From Acidobacteriota bacterium (lineage in GTDB: Bacteria; Acidobacteriota; Blastocatellia; Pyrinomonadales; Pyrinomonadaceae): 64,000 nucleotides of DNA. Made by a program: the position numbers and the translations under genes. Shown piece by piece: positions 17,240 to 25,446 of the stretch. A model generated the notes under the pieces. The model did no database searches, was not told where the DNA came from, and saw only the letters and a list, made by a program, of their open reading frames with translations. The stretch lies in contig JADJOS010000004.1 in NCBI GenBank assembly GCA_016713675.1, forward strand, positions 620,001 through 684,000, in the 5' to 3' direction. Positions within the stretch are counted from its first letter, which is position 1; each line of letters begins with the position of its first letter.

Positions 17240-18904
17240 TTGCGTTCAAATACCACCTTGCCATCAACGACCGTCGTCAACACCTTAACTTCGCCGATCT
17301 TAGTCGGATCGATCGTAAAAATATCGTCAGAAAGGATAATAAAAATCGGCGAGTTTGCCGATCTCTAGCGTGCCTTTCCACTGTTCCTGAAATTCACCAT
17401 AAGCCGAGCCGTAGGTGAACGCACGGACGGCCTCGTCGACCGAGATCTTCTGTTCAGGTATCCAGCCGTTAGGATTTTTGTCGTCGAGCGTGCGGCGTGT
17501 GACCGCACCGTAGACGCCGAACAGCGGATTGAGCGGTGCTACGGGCGAATCTGACCCGAAAGCAAGAACCGCACTCGTATCGAGCAGCGTGCGGAAAGCG
17601 TATGTACCCTTTAGACGCTTTTCGTCGAGCCGCTTCCATGCCCAGCGTCCGTCATCAATAATGTGAAAAGGCTGCATCGACGCGACGACCTTGAGGCTGC
17701 CGAATCGTGAAATGTCCTGCTGCCGCAAATGCTGCGCATGTTCGATGCGAAAGCGGCGGTCACGCGGGCCGTTGGTTTTCGCGGTCTGTTCGTAGATGTC
17801 TAATATTGTCGCGTTTGCCTTGTCGCCGATGGCGTGGATATTGACCTGCAAACCGGCTTTATCTGCCCCGAGAACGAGTTCGGCCGTTTTTGGAATGTCC
17901 TCGCCCGCAAGGCCGGTCGATTTGGGATCATCGAGATATGGTTCGAAAAGCCACGCTGTCGTCGAGCCTAGACTGCCGTCCGCATAGCCTTTCAAACAGC
18001 CGACACGCAGCATAGCGTTGCCGAATGCGTAACGCACACCTGTATTTTCCCACCGTTTGTAATCCGCCAGCGTCGAGCAGCCGTAAACACGAGTTTTCAG
18101 CTTGCCCTGCCGCACCAGTTCCTGATAAACGCCGACATCGGTCCCCGCCGACATATCCTGTACACTCGTCACGCCGAGGCTTGCCGCATGTTCCGTCGCG
18201 GCCATTGCCGATTCCATCCGCTGCTCCCATGACGGAGCCGGGATCACACTGCCGAAATAGTTCATCGCCGCGTCCTTAAAGACGCCGGTCGGATTCCCGC
18301 TCGAGTCGCGAACGATCATCCCGCCGTCGACATCCTTCGTGTCTTTTGTAACTCCGGCATTTTTCATCGCGAGGCTGTTTGCGAGTGCCATGTGGCCGTC
18401 GAGACGGTCGATAAAGACCGGATTGTCCGGCGTCACGGCATCGATCAACGCCGCTGTCGGCAATGCGTTCGGCGTCCAATTCTCATGGTCCCACTTCCCG
18501 CCCAATATCCAGCGGCCTTTGGGCAGCTTGGCCGCGAATGTCTTGATCCGTTCCACAAACTCGGCCGGAGTCTTGGCATCACGCAGATCAACCGACGAAA
18601 GCTGCGAGCCCGTTTCCATGAAATGTACGTGAGCGTCGTTAAACCCGGGAATAATGGTCTTGCCGCCGGCGTCGATAACACGCGTCTTCGCGCCGATCAG
18701 CGTTTTGGTATCTGCGTCCGATCCGACCGCGACGATCTTGCCGTTTAACACCGCCAGCGATCTGACGACCGTTCGTTTAGCGTCCATCGTGCGAATGTTG
18801 GCGTTGGTGACGACAAGGTCAGCGGTAACAGTTTGCCCCATTGCGGAACTCGCGATCGAACACGATACAACAGCCGCGGTAAATAAATGAGCGATCTTTT
18901 TCAT
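17236..18904 (-). pseudogene. Secreted YtcJ-like amidohydrolase, frameshifted near the 3' end
   Basis: As written, translation from 18904 stops at 17327 with an aberrant ADFYYPF end. Removing one T from the T5 run at 17341-17345 (minus strand) restores IILSDDIFTIDPTKIGEVK … VFERK and a stop at 17236, matching the paralog's C-terminus (IILSDDIFRIKPAEIGGAR). The repaired stop overlaps the next gene's GTG. Up to that point it is a complete secreted amidohydrolase with FNDAHVHF, EHAQHLRQ and FGSDSPVAPLNPLFG motifs. A sequencing error is more likely than decay, given the intact body and the overlap. Confidence 0.85.
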
Positions 18905-18957
18905 AGTGAAAACCGTCTGAGAAAGTGTATTCTTGCTTGAGCCGTTCGATTATACCA

Positions 18958-19452
18958 ATGAACCAAAAGTATATCCATATTCTCAGCATCGCGCTCGTAA
19001 TTGCCGGATCGGCGTTTATCACATTTCTCTACTGGGCCGAGCCCAAGACACTGGCCGAGGTGACGACGAAAAGCTCGGTGATCATGGGGACCTACGAGAT
19101 AAACAAAACAGAGTTCGACCAGGGCCTTGCGAGTTTCCGGCAGGACAAATTTCCCGACGCTCGTGCCGCTCTCGAACGTGCCGACCCTGAGAAACGGGAC
19201 GCTGCGACACAGTTCTATGTCGCATACAGCTATTACCGACAGGGTTGGGGACGAGTTTCGAATGACGACGATCTCTTCAAACTCGGTCTCGCGGCCGTTG
19301 AACGTCTGATAGCGGCAAACCCGAGCTTTCGAACGACCGACGCGACGCTGCTGATCAAGACGCCGGCCGAACTCAAGAACGAATTTGAAGAAGGCCTGAA
19401 GATCACGCCCGATGATTTTAATCCGATGAAGCTGACTCGGGAGCGAAAGTAA
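18958..19452 (+). CDS. Membrane-anchored TPR-like protein
   Basis: A 164-residue protein starting MNQKYIHI at the ATG at 18958, with one N-terminal hydrophobic helix (ILSIALVIAGSAFITFLYW) and a soluble part holding TPR-like helical pairs (FDQGLASFRQDKFPDARAALERA … ATQFYVAYSYYRQGWG). It would be anchored in the inner membrane with the repeats outside. It is divergent from the amidohydrolase gene and is followed 10 bases later by a multi-spanning membrane protein, so the two may work together. No specific function is recognised. Confidence 0.75.
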   Translation: MNQKYIHILSIALVIAGSAFITFLYWAEPKTLAEVTTKSSVIMGTYEINKTEFDQGLASFRQDKFPDARAALERADPEKRDAATQFYVAYSYYRQGWGRVSNDDDLFKLGLAAVERLIAANPSFRTTDATLLIKTPAELKNEFEEGLKITPDDFNPMKLTRERK

Positions 19453-19462
19453 TACGCAATTA

Positions 19463-20263
19463 ATGGCAACAGATACTTTGAAAAAAGACGTTATTGATTC
19501 GGATCCCGACGAATTCGAAGAAGGCCTTTATGTTCCGACCTACGATGACCGGATCGAGGTCGTCGATGACGAGCAATTGACCGAGATCAAATCACGTCCG
19601 CTTCCGGCCAAAGCCCCAAGACCCAAGACCAAAGACCAAAAACCGGTTCTCGTCTACGTCATACTCCCGGCCATATTCCTTGCCGTCACATTGCTCGGCG
19701 GGCTTCGGTTCGGAGCGTTGGACAACGCATTCATTTTTCTCAAACCTGCACTTGTTTGCCTTGTATTCGCGGCGGTCTTGTTGATCTTGTATTTTCGCTC
19801 GGGGCTCGTCAGGCTTGACGGTTGGTTTGATGAAAACGGATCGATGCTGCAGAACGCGGCAAATGCCGGTGTGCTTTTGACCTTGTTCGCCGCATCAACT
19901 CAGATCTTCAATTCGCTGCTGCCCGAACAAGGCCTGCCGTTCTGGGTGATCGGATTTTGCTTCTTTTGGACGCTGTGGAACAACCTGTTTGCCGAGTTCG
20001 ACACTAAAAAGCTTCTGCGGAGTTTAGGTGCTCTGTTCGCTCTGGCGTTCGTTGTGAAATATCTTATATTGGCAAATCTTACGGCACCGTCGAGCGGCAG
20101 TTGGCTGCAGCGGATTTTCGAAAATCCGGGCAAAGAAGCGTTTACGTGGCTGCTTGATCTGCCGCGTTATGCGGCCGGGACGGGGTATGTGCAGTTCTTT
20201 GCACTTGCCTTGTATTTGGTCGGATTGTATCTAACGCCGGCAAGCACCGAGCGTGATACTTAG
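19463..20263 (+). CDS. Multi-spanning membrane protein
   Basis: A 266-residue protein with a soluble acidic N-terminus (about 1-65) and roughly six hydrophobic helices after it. Residues 50-61 (KAPRPKTKDQKP) come from a short tandem DNA repeat of CCAAGAC-like units at 19612-19644. No family motif is recognised. It is probably co-transcribed with the TPR-like gene 10 bases upstream and overlaps the facing PDZ gene by 4 bases at the stop codons. Function unknown. Confidence 0.7.
   Translation: MATDTLKKDVIDSDPDEFEEGLYVPTYDDRIEVVDDEQLTEIKSRPLPAKAPRPKTKDQKPVLVYVILPAIFLAVTLLGGLRFGALDNAFIFLKPALVCLVFAAVLLILYFRSGLVRLDGWFDENGSMLQNAANAGVLLTLFAASTQIFNSLLPEQGLPFWVIGFCFFWTLWNNLFAEFDTKKLLRSLGALFALAFVVKYLILANLTAPSSGSWLQRIFENPGKEAFTWLLDLPRYAAGTGYVQFFALALYLVGLYLTPASTERDT
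19612..19644. repeat. In-frame CCAAGAC-type short tandem repeat
   Basis: Near-heptamer units (CCAAGAC, CCAAGAC, CAAAGAC, CAAAAAC) lie inside the membrane-protein gene and are read as PRPKTKDQKP. Confidence 0.5.
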
Positions 20264-21090
20264 GGCTTCTTGCTGAGATCGATCGTGACCGTCGCTCCGT
20301 CGCGTTTGAGACGCAGGCTCTTCCCCGAAAATTGTCCTTTGAACGCGGTCTTTTCTCCGAGGGTCTGATCATTTATCGCTTCGACGACATCGCCGCTCTT
20401 GAGACCCGCACTTTGTGCCGCACTTTTGTCCTTTACGGCCGCAACACGCCAACCGGTTCCTGAATAGACAACTTCGGCTCCAAACTGCGTCAATACGTCC
20501 CGGGCAGTGATCGAACCGGGACGATCAAAATCTTTAGGCTTTACGACGACTCGACTGTGAGGATTCAATCCACGCGGAAAAACGGCCCTGCTTTCCTTGA
20601 TCGATTCATCGAACGAACCGCCGCGGGAATTGCCGGCCGTACGGCGATCGCCGCTCAATGGATCGATCCGCGGGTCGATGTCCGATCTGACAGAAGCTGC
20701 CATTTTGTCATCAACTGACGGCGGCTTGACAGCCAACTTTCCCGGGCCGCTGTCGAGGGGCGATTCGATCGCGGCGTTTGTGGAAACAACCTCTTCTGTC
20801 GCCGGCAAAACAGGCTCCGGTTTAGGACTCACATTCGCGACCGACACCTGATCGGTCGCCGGCGGCTGATAAACTGCCCGATAACCAAAATATCCGCCTA
20901 CAGACAACACCAACCCGAGCGGAACAGCTACACGTGCGGCTGCAGGAAACCATACGGCACGCGTCGGCCGTCCGGCCGCGATCCTCGCCTTTACGCGAAA
21001 ATCGAAATCGTTGGGCGGTTCGACACGCGGCAGCGAGCCGAGCAGGCCGGCGACCGCTTGTGTCTCTTTATTTTCTGATTCGTTTAACAT
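20260..21090 (-). CDS. Probable anti-sigma factor with PDZ domain
   Basis: A 276-residue single-pass membrane protein. The cytoplasmic N-terminus (LGSLPRVEPPNDFDFRVKARIA) looks like the short sigma-binding segment of Acidobacteriota anti-sigma proteins. A helix follows at about 50-70, then a proline-rich linker and a C-terminal PDZ domain (about 195-274, SGTGWRVAAVKDKSAAQSAG … GDVVEAINDQTL). No zinc-binding HxxxCxxC is present. The gene starts 7 bases after the ECF sigma factor, which is the standard sigma/anti-sigma arrangement. A PDZ end could sense exposed C-termini of misfolded envelope proteins, as DegS does; this is inference. Confidence 0.75.
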   Translation of the reverse strand: MLNESENKETQAVAGLLGSLPRVEPPNDFDFRVKARIAAGRPTRAVWFPAAARVAVPLGLVLSVGGYFGYRAVYQPPATDQVSVANVSPKPEPVLPATEEVVSTNAAIESPLDSGPGKLAVKPPSVDDKMAASVRSDIDPRIDPLSGDRRTAGNSRGGSFDESIKESRAVFPRGLNPHSRVVVKPKDFDRPGSITARDVLTQFGAEVVYSGTGWRVAAVKDKSAAQSAGLKSGDVVEAINDQTLGEKTAFKGQFSGKSLRLKRDGATVTIDLSKKP

Positions 21091-21097
21091 TCTTAAC

Positions 21098-21700
21098 CTA
21101 TAAAAACTCTTGGAGCTTCACTTTCAGCAGTCCGCGAGCACGACTGATGCGTGATTTTGTCGTTCCCAATCCGAGCTGCATGATCTCGGCGACCTCGTCG
21201 TACGATTTGCCCTCGATATCGCGTAAGATCACCGGTATCCGGTATTTCTCGGGCAAACTCGCGATCGCCTTGGCGATCGTCTTGTCGCGCTCGCCGTCGA
21301 TCAACTCCTTGTCCTGCAGGTCGCGTGTATCAGGCGGCTGAAACTCGACATCGCTGTCCTCCTCCGACTGGAACAATCCGGTCAGCGACATCAGCTTTCT
21401 CCGTTTTCGCCGCCGTATCTCACTTATCGCCAGGTTCGTCGCGATGCGGTAGATATAGGTCGAAAACGCAAACTGCGTGTGATAACGATCGAGGGCAAAA
21501 TACACGCGGACAAATGTTTCCTGCGCCAGGTCGACAGCCTCTTCGTAATCGTTCAAAAATCTAAAGAGATAGTTGGTTATCGGGCTCCGATAACGCGTCA
21601 TTATCTCCCCAAAAGCGGCCTCGTCGCCGCTCTTGGTCGCTTCGATCAGGTCATGGTCGGACAGTTTTGCTTCAGGCATGGAAGATCGTCGAGCCTCCAT
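21098..21700 (-). CDS. ECF RNA polymerase sigma factor
   Basis: A 200-residue group 4 sigma factor of the RpoE/SigW type. Region 2 (YEEAVDLAQETFVRVYFAL, then FSTYIYRIATNLAISEIRRRKRR) recognises the -10 element, and region 4 (IPVILRDIEGKSYDEVAEIMQL … TKSRISRARGLLK) binds the -35 element. The ATG at 21700 gives MEARRSSMPEA; the internal ATG at 21679 (MPEAKLSD) is also possible. It is upstream of the PDZ anti-sigma candidate on the same strand. The likely role is envelope stress response. Confidence 0.93.
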   Translation of the reverse strand: MEARRSSMPEAKLSDHDLIEATKSGDEAAFGEIMTRYRSPITNYLFRFLNDYEEAVDLAQETFVRVYFALDRYHTQFAFSTYIYRIATNLAISEIRRRKRRKLMSLTGLFQSEEDSDVEFQPPDTRDLQDKELIDGERDKTIAKAIASLPEKYRIPVILRDIEGKSYDEVAEIMQLGLGTTKSRISRARGLLKVKLQEFL

Positions 21701-21830
21701 GCGTCTGAATTCGAAATTGTCCGTTAGCCTGCCTTCATACTATTTTCAACAGAACCTTGTTCAATGACAAAGCCGTATCCACGAATTGATCACGCCGGAT
21801 GTTCAAATTTGTTGCGAAAATGCCGTTTTT

Positions 21831-22448
21831 TCAGCGATCCGCAGGGCTAATCGTCATTACGAGAAACATCGTTCCTTCGCTTCCGGGCAGGTTGATCGTG
21901 CCGATCAGTGTCGGAGTACTTTCGGCCAGGCCGATTCGGGCGAGACTTAGGCCGATCGACTCGTAACTGACACCGGGAACCCGTTTCCCGGCCTCTCCGC
22001 CATCTCCGTCTACCACGACCGACACTCTCGCACCAAAACGTAATTGCTGGACCTGGAATGCGTTTTCACCCTTCGCCGTTTGACCGCTCCTGAGGTTGTT
22101 GAGGCTCCACTCAAGGAATGTCGGCGAATATCTCTGTCCGGCTGCGGGCTCGAAAATGTCTGAAACACTTTTGTACTCGTAATTTCCGGTATTCGAGATA
22201 CGACCGACAAATGTACCAGCCAGCCGGTACGAAGCGAATGGAAACGTCGAACGAAGCTGTCGCGACACACCCGCGAGGTCCTGCCCGAGATCGCCGCTCT
22301 TGCCGGTTCCGTTCGAGCCGACGACGATCTTGAGCGAAATATCGTAGCTGGCATCGATCGTCTGTTTTGAGTCACCTTGGCCATATGCCGCGATGCCGAA
22401 CGACGCCAGCATCAACCAAAACGCGCAGATATACCCGTATTTTTTCAT
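21831..22448 (-). CDS. Secreted protein of unknown function
   Basis: A 205-residue protein with a signal peptide (cleavage near AAYGQ-GD). The mature part is beta-rich with a conserved-looking C-terminal block (GRISNTGNYEYKSV … FGARVSVVVDGDGGEAGKRVPGVSYESIGLSLAR … TLIGTINLPGSEGTMFLVMTI). No family is recognised. It is encoded upstream of the ECF sigma gene on the same strand with a 130-base gap, so it may be part of, or a target of, that regulon. The gap upstream of it holds the second 22-bp repeat array. Confidence 0.6.
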   Translation of the reverse strand: MKKYGYICAFWLMLASFGIAAYGQGDSKQTIDASYDISLKIVVGSNGTGKSGDLGQDLAGVSRQLRSTFPFASYRLAGTFVGRISNTGNYEYKSVSDIFEPAAGQRYSPTFLEWSLNNLRSGQTAKGENAFQVQQLRFGARVSVVVDGDGGEAGKRVPGVSYESIGLSLARIGLAESTPTLIGTINLPGSEGTMFLVMTISPADR

Positions 22449-22854
22449 TTATTTTCTCCTTTGTTCTCTCTTTCGGGAGCGTCAACCCCCTTGCACAAAC
22501 GAGGACGAATAAAGTTGCAAAAAGAACTTTTGGGCGGGCATTTTGGACGAGCAGCGAACCGGTCTCATACGGACCAGAGCGGTCAAGGCAGAGGTGGCAA
22601 TCGATTACCTGAAATCTCTTTGATCTTTCAAAAAGAATTGGAAAAATCGCAGGTCAGACGCCATTCCCCCCGATTTCCCACGCCGTTTCACGAATGAATA
22701 GTTAATGGGCAGTTGGGGCCGATGGGTGCGAAGTGGGTCGGCGATGGGATGTTGGAGATCGCACTTTTGAATGGGAATATTGGGGAGCGATGGGTCTTTG
22801 TCGCAATTGGACCGCAGCAGCGGCCGGCGACAGTTTTTCATACCCCTTTTTATG
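22449..22854. other. Non-coding stretch without recognised feature
   Basis: No convincing gene is seen in either strand of this 400-base stretch. Base composition shifts along it, with an AT-rich half to about 22650 and a G-rich plus strand around 22700-22800. It leads into the 22-bp array. Confidence 0.5.
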
Positions 22855-22964
22855 ATTGTCGCTGGGGGTCTTTTTTATTGTCGCTGACCCTAGTTTTTAG
22901 TGTCGCAAGCCCCCAAAAACACTGTCGCCAGGCCCCTTAAAGACTGTCGCAGAACGCATTTTCA
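22855..22964. repeat. Five tandem units of exactly 22 bp
   Basis: Units start at 22855, 22877, 22899, 22921 and 22943. Each opens with RYTGTCGC (ATTGTCGC twice, AGTGTCGC, ACTGTCGC twice) followed by about 14 variable bases. Related GTCGC and GCGAC blocks occur just upstream (22798-22829). Conserved 8-mers at fixed two-helical-turn spacing suggest a protein-binding array. The array is non-coding. Confidence 0.8.
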
Positions 22965-22991
22965 CGGCATTTTCATCAATTTTGCTGATCA

Positions 22992-23013
22992 AATTGTGGT
23001 ACGTACCACAATT
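22992..23013. promoter_or_regulatory. Perfect 22-bp palindrome, operator-like
   Basis: The half-site AATTGTGGTAC is followed directly by its exact reverse complement. The site lies 28 bases after the 22-bp array. Its length and full symmetry are typical of a dimeric repressor site. No gene starts within 400 bases downstream on the plus strand, so its target is unclear. Confidence 0.6.
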
Positions 23014-23107
23014 CGAACGCGGAGGTGAAAAATACACGATTGGTCTCTCCCAAACCGCGCGATGGGTCACGGCACTCCGCAAGTGAGCAGATCAGTAGCG
23101 GTCAACT

Positions 23108-23140
23108 AAAAAAGGGCTGTCTGAAAAGACAGCCCTTTTT
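23108..23140. terminator. Hairpin terminator
   Basis: AAAAAAGGGCTGTCT pairs with AGACAGCCCTTTTT around GAAA. The U-tract on the minus strand serves the gene ending at 23159. Confidence 0.9.
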
Positions 23141-23158
23141 CGAATACGTCATTAAGAT

Positions 23159-23998
23159 CTAGTTGGCGGACTTGAACAGATCTTCTTCGACCTTCTGGCC
23201 GAACGTGACGGTGCCGATCTCAGTTTCCTCGATCACCTTGCCATTTGCGGTCAGTGTTGAACGGAACGGCACGAGCGTGCCCTGTGCGTAGTTGTGGTTG
23301 TAAAACTTGCGTTTATATTTGACCCCGCCGAACTCATAATCGAGCTGCATAATGCGGAGCGATTTAACGCTGACGTAGAAGCGCGTCTTGCGGTCTTTCT
23401 TATCGGTCACATCGATGACGTAGAGATCGACACCCATTATTTTCTCGCGGCCCGACAGCTCGATCTTAGATTCGTCCTCTTTGAACCTCAAGAGAGCCTC
23501 GATACCGTGGAAAATACTGTCCTCAAATCTCTTTGCAGCCTCGTCACTCGGTACAAACTTTGTATTGTTAACGACGCCGAACAACTCATCTTCGTTCTTT
23601 ACAAGGGAATATCGGGCATTGGGGAACTCCTGATCGAGCCTGATCTTATCTTTCGCGAGCGACGGCCCGCGGAGAATATACCGCGTATAGCTAATATTTT
23701 CGACCTTACCGTCAGCGTTCGTCCTGACTGACTTGCCCCGTTCCGTCGTTGTCTTTCGGATCTGATCGAGCAGGGTCCGGCCGCCGCCGAATCCGTAAAT
23801 GAAGATCGCCGAATCCGCGATCTGCTCGGCAGTAAAGACCTTGGTGCCGTCTTTCGAATTTAGCGCGAGCGCCGGTGTAGGCGACGGGCTAGGTTTGGCG
23901 TCAGCCTTTTTCTCTGTGTCCGCCTGTCCCAAGAACGGAACGGCCAGAAACACTATGACAACGGCGGTCGATAGAACTATATTAGAACGCAGAAACAC
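23159..23998 (-). CDS. Secreted protein, LolA-like pattern
   Basis: A 279-residue exported protein with a signal peptide (VPFLGQA), a short Ser-Pro-Thr linker (KPSPSPTPA) and a beta-rich domain. The domain reads like a LolA-type half barrel: VENISYTRYILRG … KDKIRLDQEFPNARYSLV … ELSGREKIMGVDLYVIDV … LRIMQLDYEFGGVKYKRKFYNHNYAQGTLVPFRS. It probably binds a hydrophobic ligand or an envelope partner in the periplasm; this is inference. It is monocistronic, ends at a strong terminator and is divergent from trmL. Confidence 0.7.
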   Translation of the reverse strand: MFLRSNIVLSTAVVIVFLAVPFLGQADTEKKADAKPSPSPTPALALNSKDGTKVFTAEQIADSAIFIYGFGGGRTLLDQIRKTTTERGKSVRTNADGKVENISYTRYILRGPSLAKDKIRLDQEFPNARYSLVKNEDELFGVVNNTKFVPSDEAAKRFEDSIFHGIEALLRFKEDESKIELSGREKIMGVDLYVIDVTDKKDRKTRFYVSVKSLRIMQLDYEFGGVKYKRKFYNHNYAQGTLVPFRSTLTANGKVIEETEIGTVTFGQKVEEDLFKSAN

Positions 23999-24202
23999 TT
24001 AAATGATTCTCCAGATTTTTGAGTACGTTAGGCAAGAGCGGATTGTAACATAAACCGTCATCTACGGTATACAGGCCGATCTAAACTCTTTGAATTGATG
24101 ATATTTCGTCTCGGAAAGATGCTTTAGAGAATAGAAAGCGAAGATCTGTATCGTCTCGAATTCTCGTTTTCATTTTTGGTTATCCGTTTTACACTTGCCG
24201 CT

Positions 24203-24652
24203 ATGTTTCACGTTGCACTTGTCGAACCCGAAATTCCGCCGAATACCGGTAATATCGCCCGGCTTTGTGCCGCGACGAATTCCGCACTCCATATCGTCGG
24301 CGTGACCGGATTTCGGATGGACGACCGCACATTGAAACGCTCCGGACTCGACTATTGGGAACATGTCGACCTGCACCGGCATGTCGATCTCGAAGAACTC
24401 CACGCAGCGCTGCCGGATTCGCGGTTTCTTTATATCACAACGAAAACGACGAGGCGGTATTTCGACTGGTCATTCAAGGACGGCGATTGTCTCGTCTTCG
24501 GCCGCGAAACGCGGGGCCTTCCCGAAGATCTCCTGGCCGCTAACACCGACCGCTGCCTCACCATCCCGATGCCAAATACAAATGTGCGCAGCCTCAACCT
24601 CGCAAACAGCGTCGGCATTGTGCTCTACGAAGCCGTTCGCCAGATCAGCTAG
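24203..24652 (+). CDS. trmL: tRNA (cytidine34-2'-O)-methyltransferase TrmL
   Basis: A SPOUT-class methyltransferase that 2'-O-methylates the wobble base of tRNA-Leu using S-adenosylmethionine. The 149 residues from the ATG at 24203 (MFHVALVEPEIPPNTGNIAR) match the family length; an in-frame ATG at 24176 would add nine unconserved residues. The three knot motifs are present: PPNTGNIARLC near 14, FGRETRGLPEDLL near 104 and PMPNTNVRSLNLANSVGIVLYE near 126. The gene stands alone between divergent and unrelated neighbours. Confidence 0.93.
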   Translation: MFHVALVEPEIPPNTGNIARLCAATNSALHIVGVTGFRMDDRTLKRSGLDYWEHVDLHRHVDLEELHAALPDSRFLYITTKTTRRYFDWSFKDGDCLVFGRETRGLPEDLLAANTDRCLTIPMPNTNVRSLNLANSVGIVLYEAVRQIS

Positions 24653-24765
24653 GCGGAAACAAAACTTTATATCATCGTCACGATTTCGGACAGCGTTTTC
24701 CGGGCTGTTGTCGTCTAACAGCTGTAGTTATTTGAAATTACTCTTCCCAAGGAGTGGTGAAATTT

Positions 24766-25317
24766 ATGAAGTACGTGAGAAAATTAGCTTTACTGGCGAT
24801 GGCTGTCGCCTCATTTTCAGTGGTGGGCGTGAACGCTCAGAATTATTCAAACAGTCAGACATCGACCAAGTCGGTCGAGCAGCAGATCTACAAAAAGTTG
24901 TTGGGGCTGCCGAATTATGGCGTCTTTGACATCATCAAATATCAGGTGAATGGTGGAACCGTCACGCTGACTGGGAAAGTTAATTCGCTAGGAACGAAAA
25001 GTGCGGCTGCGAACGTCGTAAAACGGACCCCCGGCGTTACCGAGGTCGTAAACACCATCGACGAACTGCCGCCTTCGTCTTTTGACGACGCCATCCGCCG
25101 ACAGGCTCTCAGAACATTTGCGAGATACAGCCTGTCCGGGTATTTATGGGAAAACAATCCCGATGTCCGCATCATCGTCGAAAACGGCCGTTTGACCCTC
25201 GAAGGCAACGTCATGAATTCGGGCGATTACAACCTGTTCTATATAACGGCGAGAGGCATCAACAACGTGTTTCAGGTGACAAACAACTTGGTGGTTGGAA
25301 AGGCTAGAGATAGTTAA
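24766..25317 (+). CDS. BON-domain secreted protein
   Basis: A 183-residue exported protein. The ATG at 24766 has a strong AAGGAG 11 bases upstream and starts a clean signal peptide (VVGVNAQ). Two BON domains follow, about 45-110 (YQVNGGTVTLTGKVNSLGTKSAAANVVKRTPGVTEVVN) and 120-178 (VRIIVENGRLTLEGNVMNSGDY … TARGINNVFQVTNNL). BON domains bind phospholipid or envelope surfaces, as in OsmY. A terminator follows directly. The likely role is osmotic or envelope protection. Confidence 0.88.
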   Translation: MKYVRKLALLAMAVASFSVVGVNAQNYSNSQTSTKSVEQQIYKKLLGLPNYGVFDIIKYQVNGGTVTLTGKVNSLGTKSAAANVVKRTPGVTEVVNTIDELPPSSFDDAIRRQALRTFARYSLSGYLWENNPDVRIIVENGRLTLEGNVMNSGDYNLFYITARGINNVFQVTNNLVVGKARDS

Positions 25318-25341
25318 TTGTGACCTCGGTTTGATCAGACC

Positions 25342-25373
25342 AAGGCTGTCCGCGAGGGCAGCCTTTTTCTTTT
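25342..25373 (+). terminator. Rho-independent terminator
   Basis: AAGGCTGTC pairs with GGCAGCCTT around a short loop and is followed by TTTCTTTT, 24 bases after the BON gene stop. Confidence 0.88.
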
Positions 25374-25446
25374 AAGACTTGTAAATTGCCTTTCGGTCGC
25401 GAATCAGTCATCATACTCGTTTGCCTTCGGGCACGGGAAGACAACT

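Noticed and set aside
22855..22964. CRISPR array
   Set aside because: Units of 22 bases with only an 8-base conserved block cannot be repeat plus spacer.
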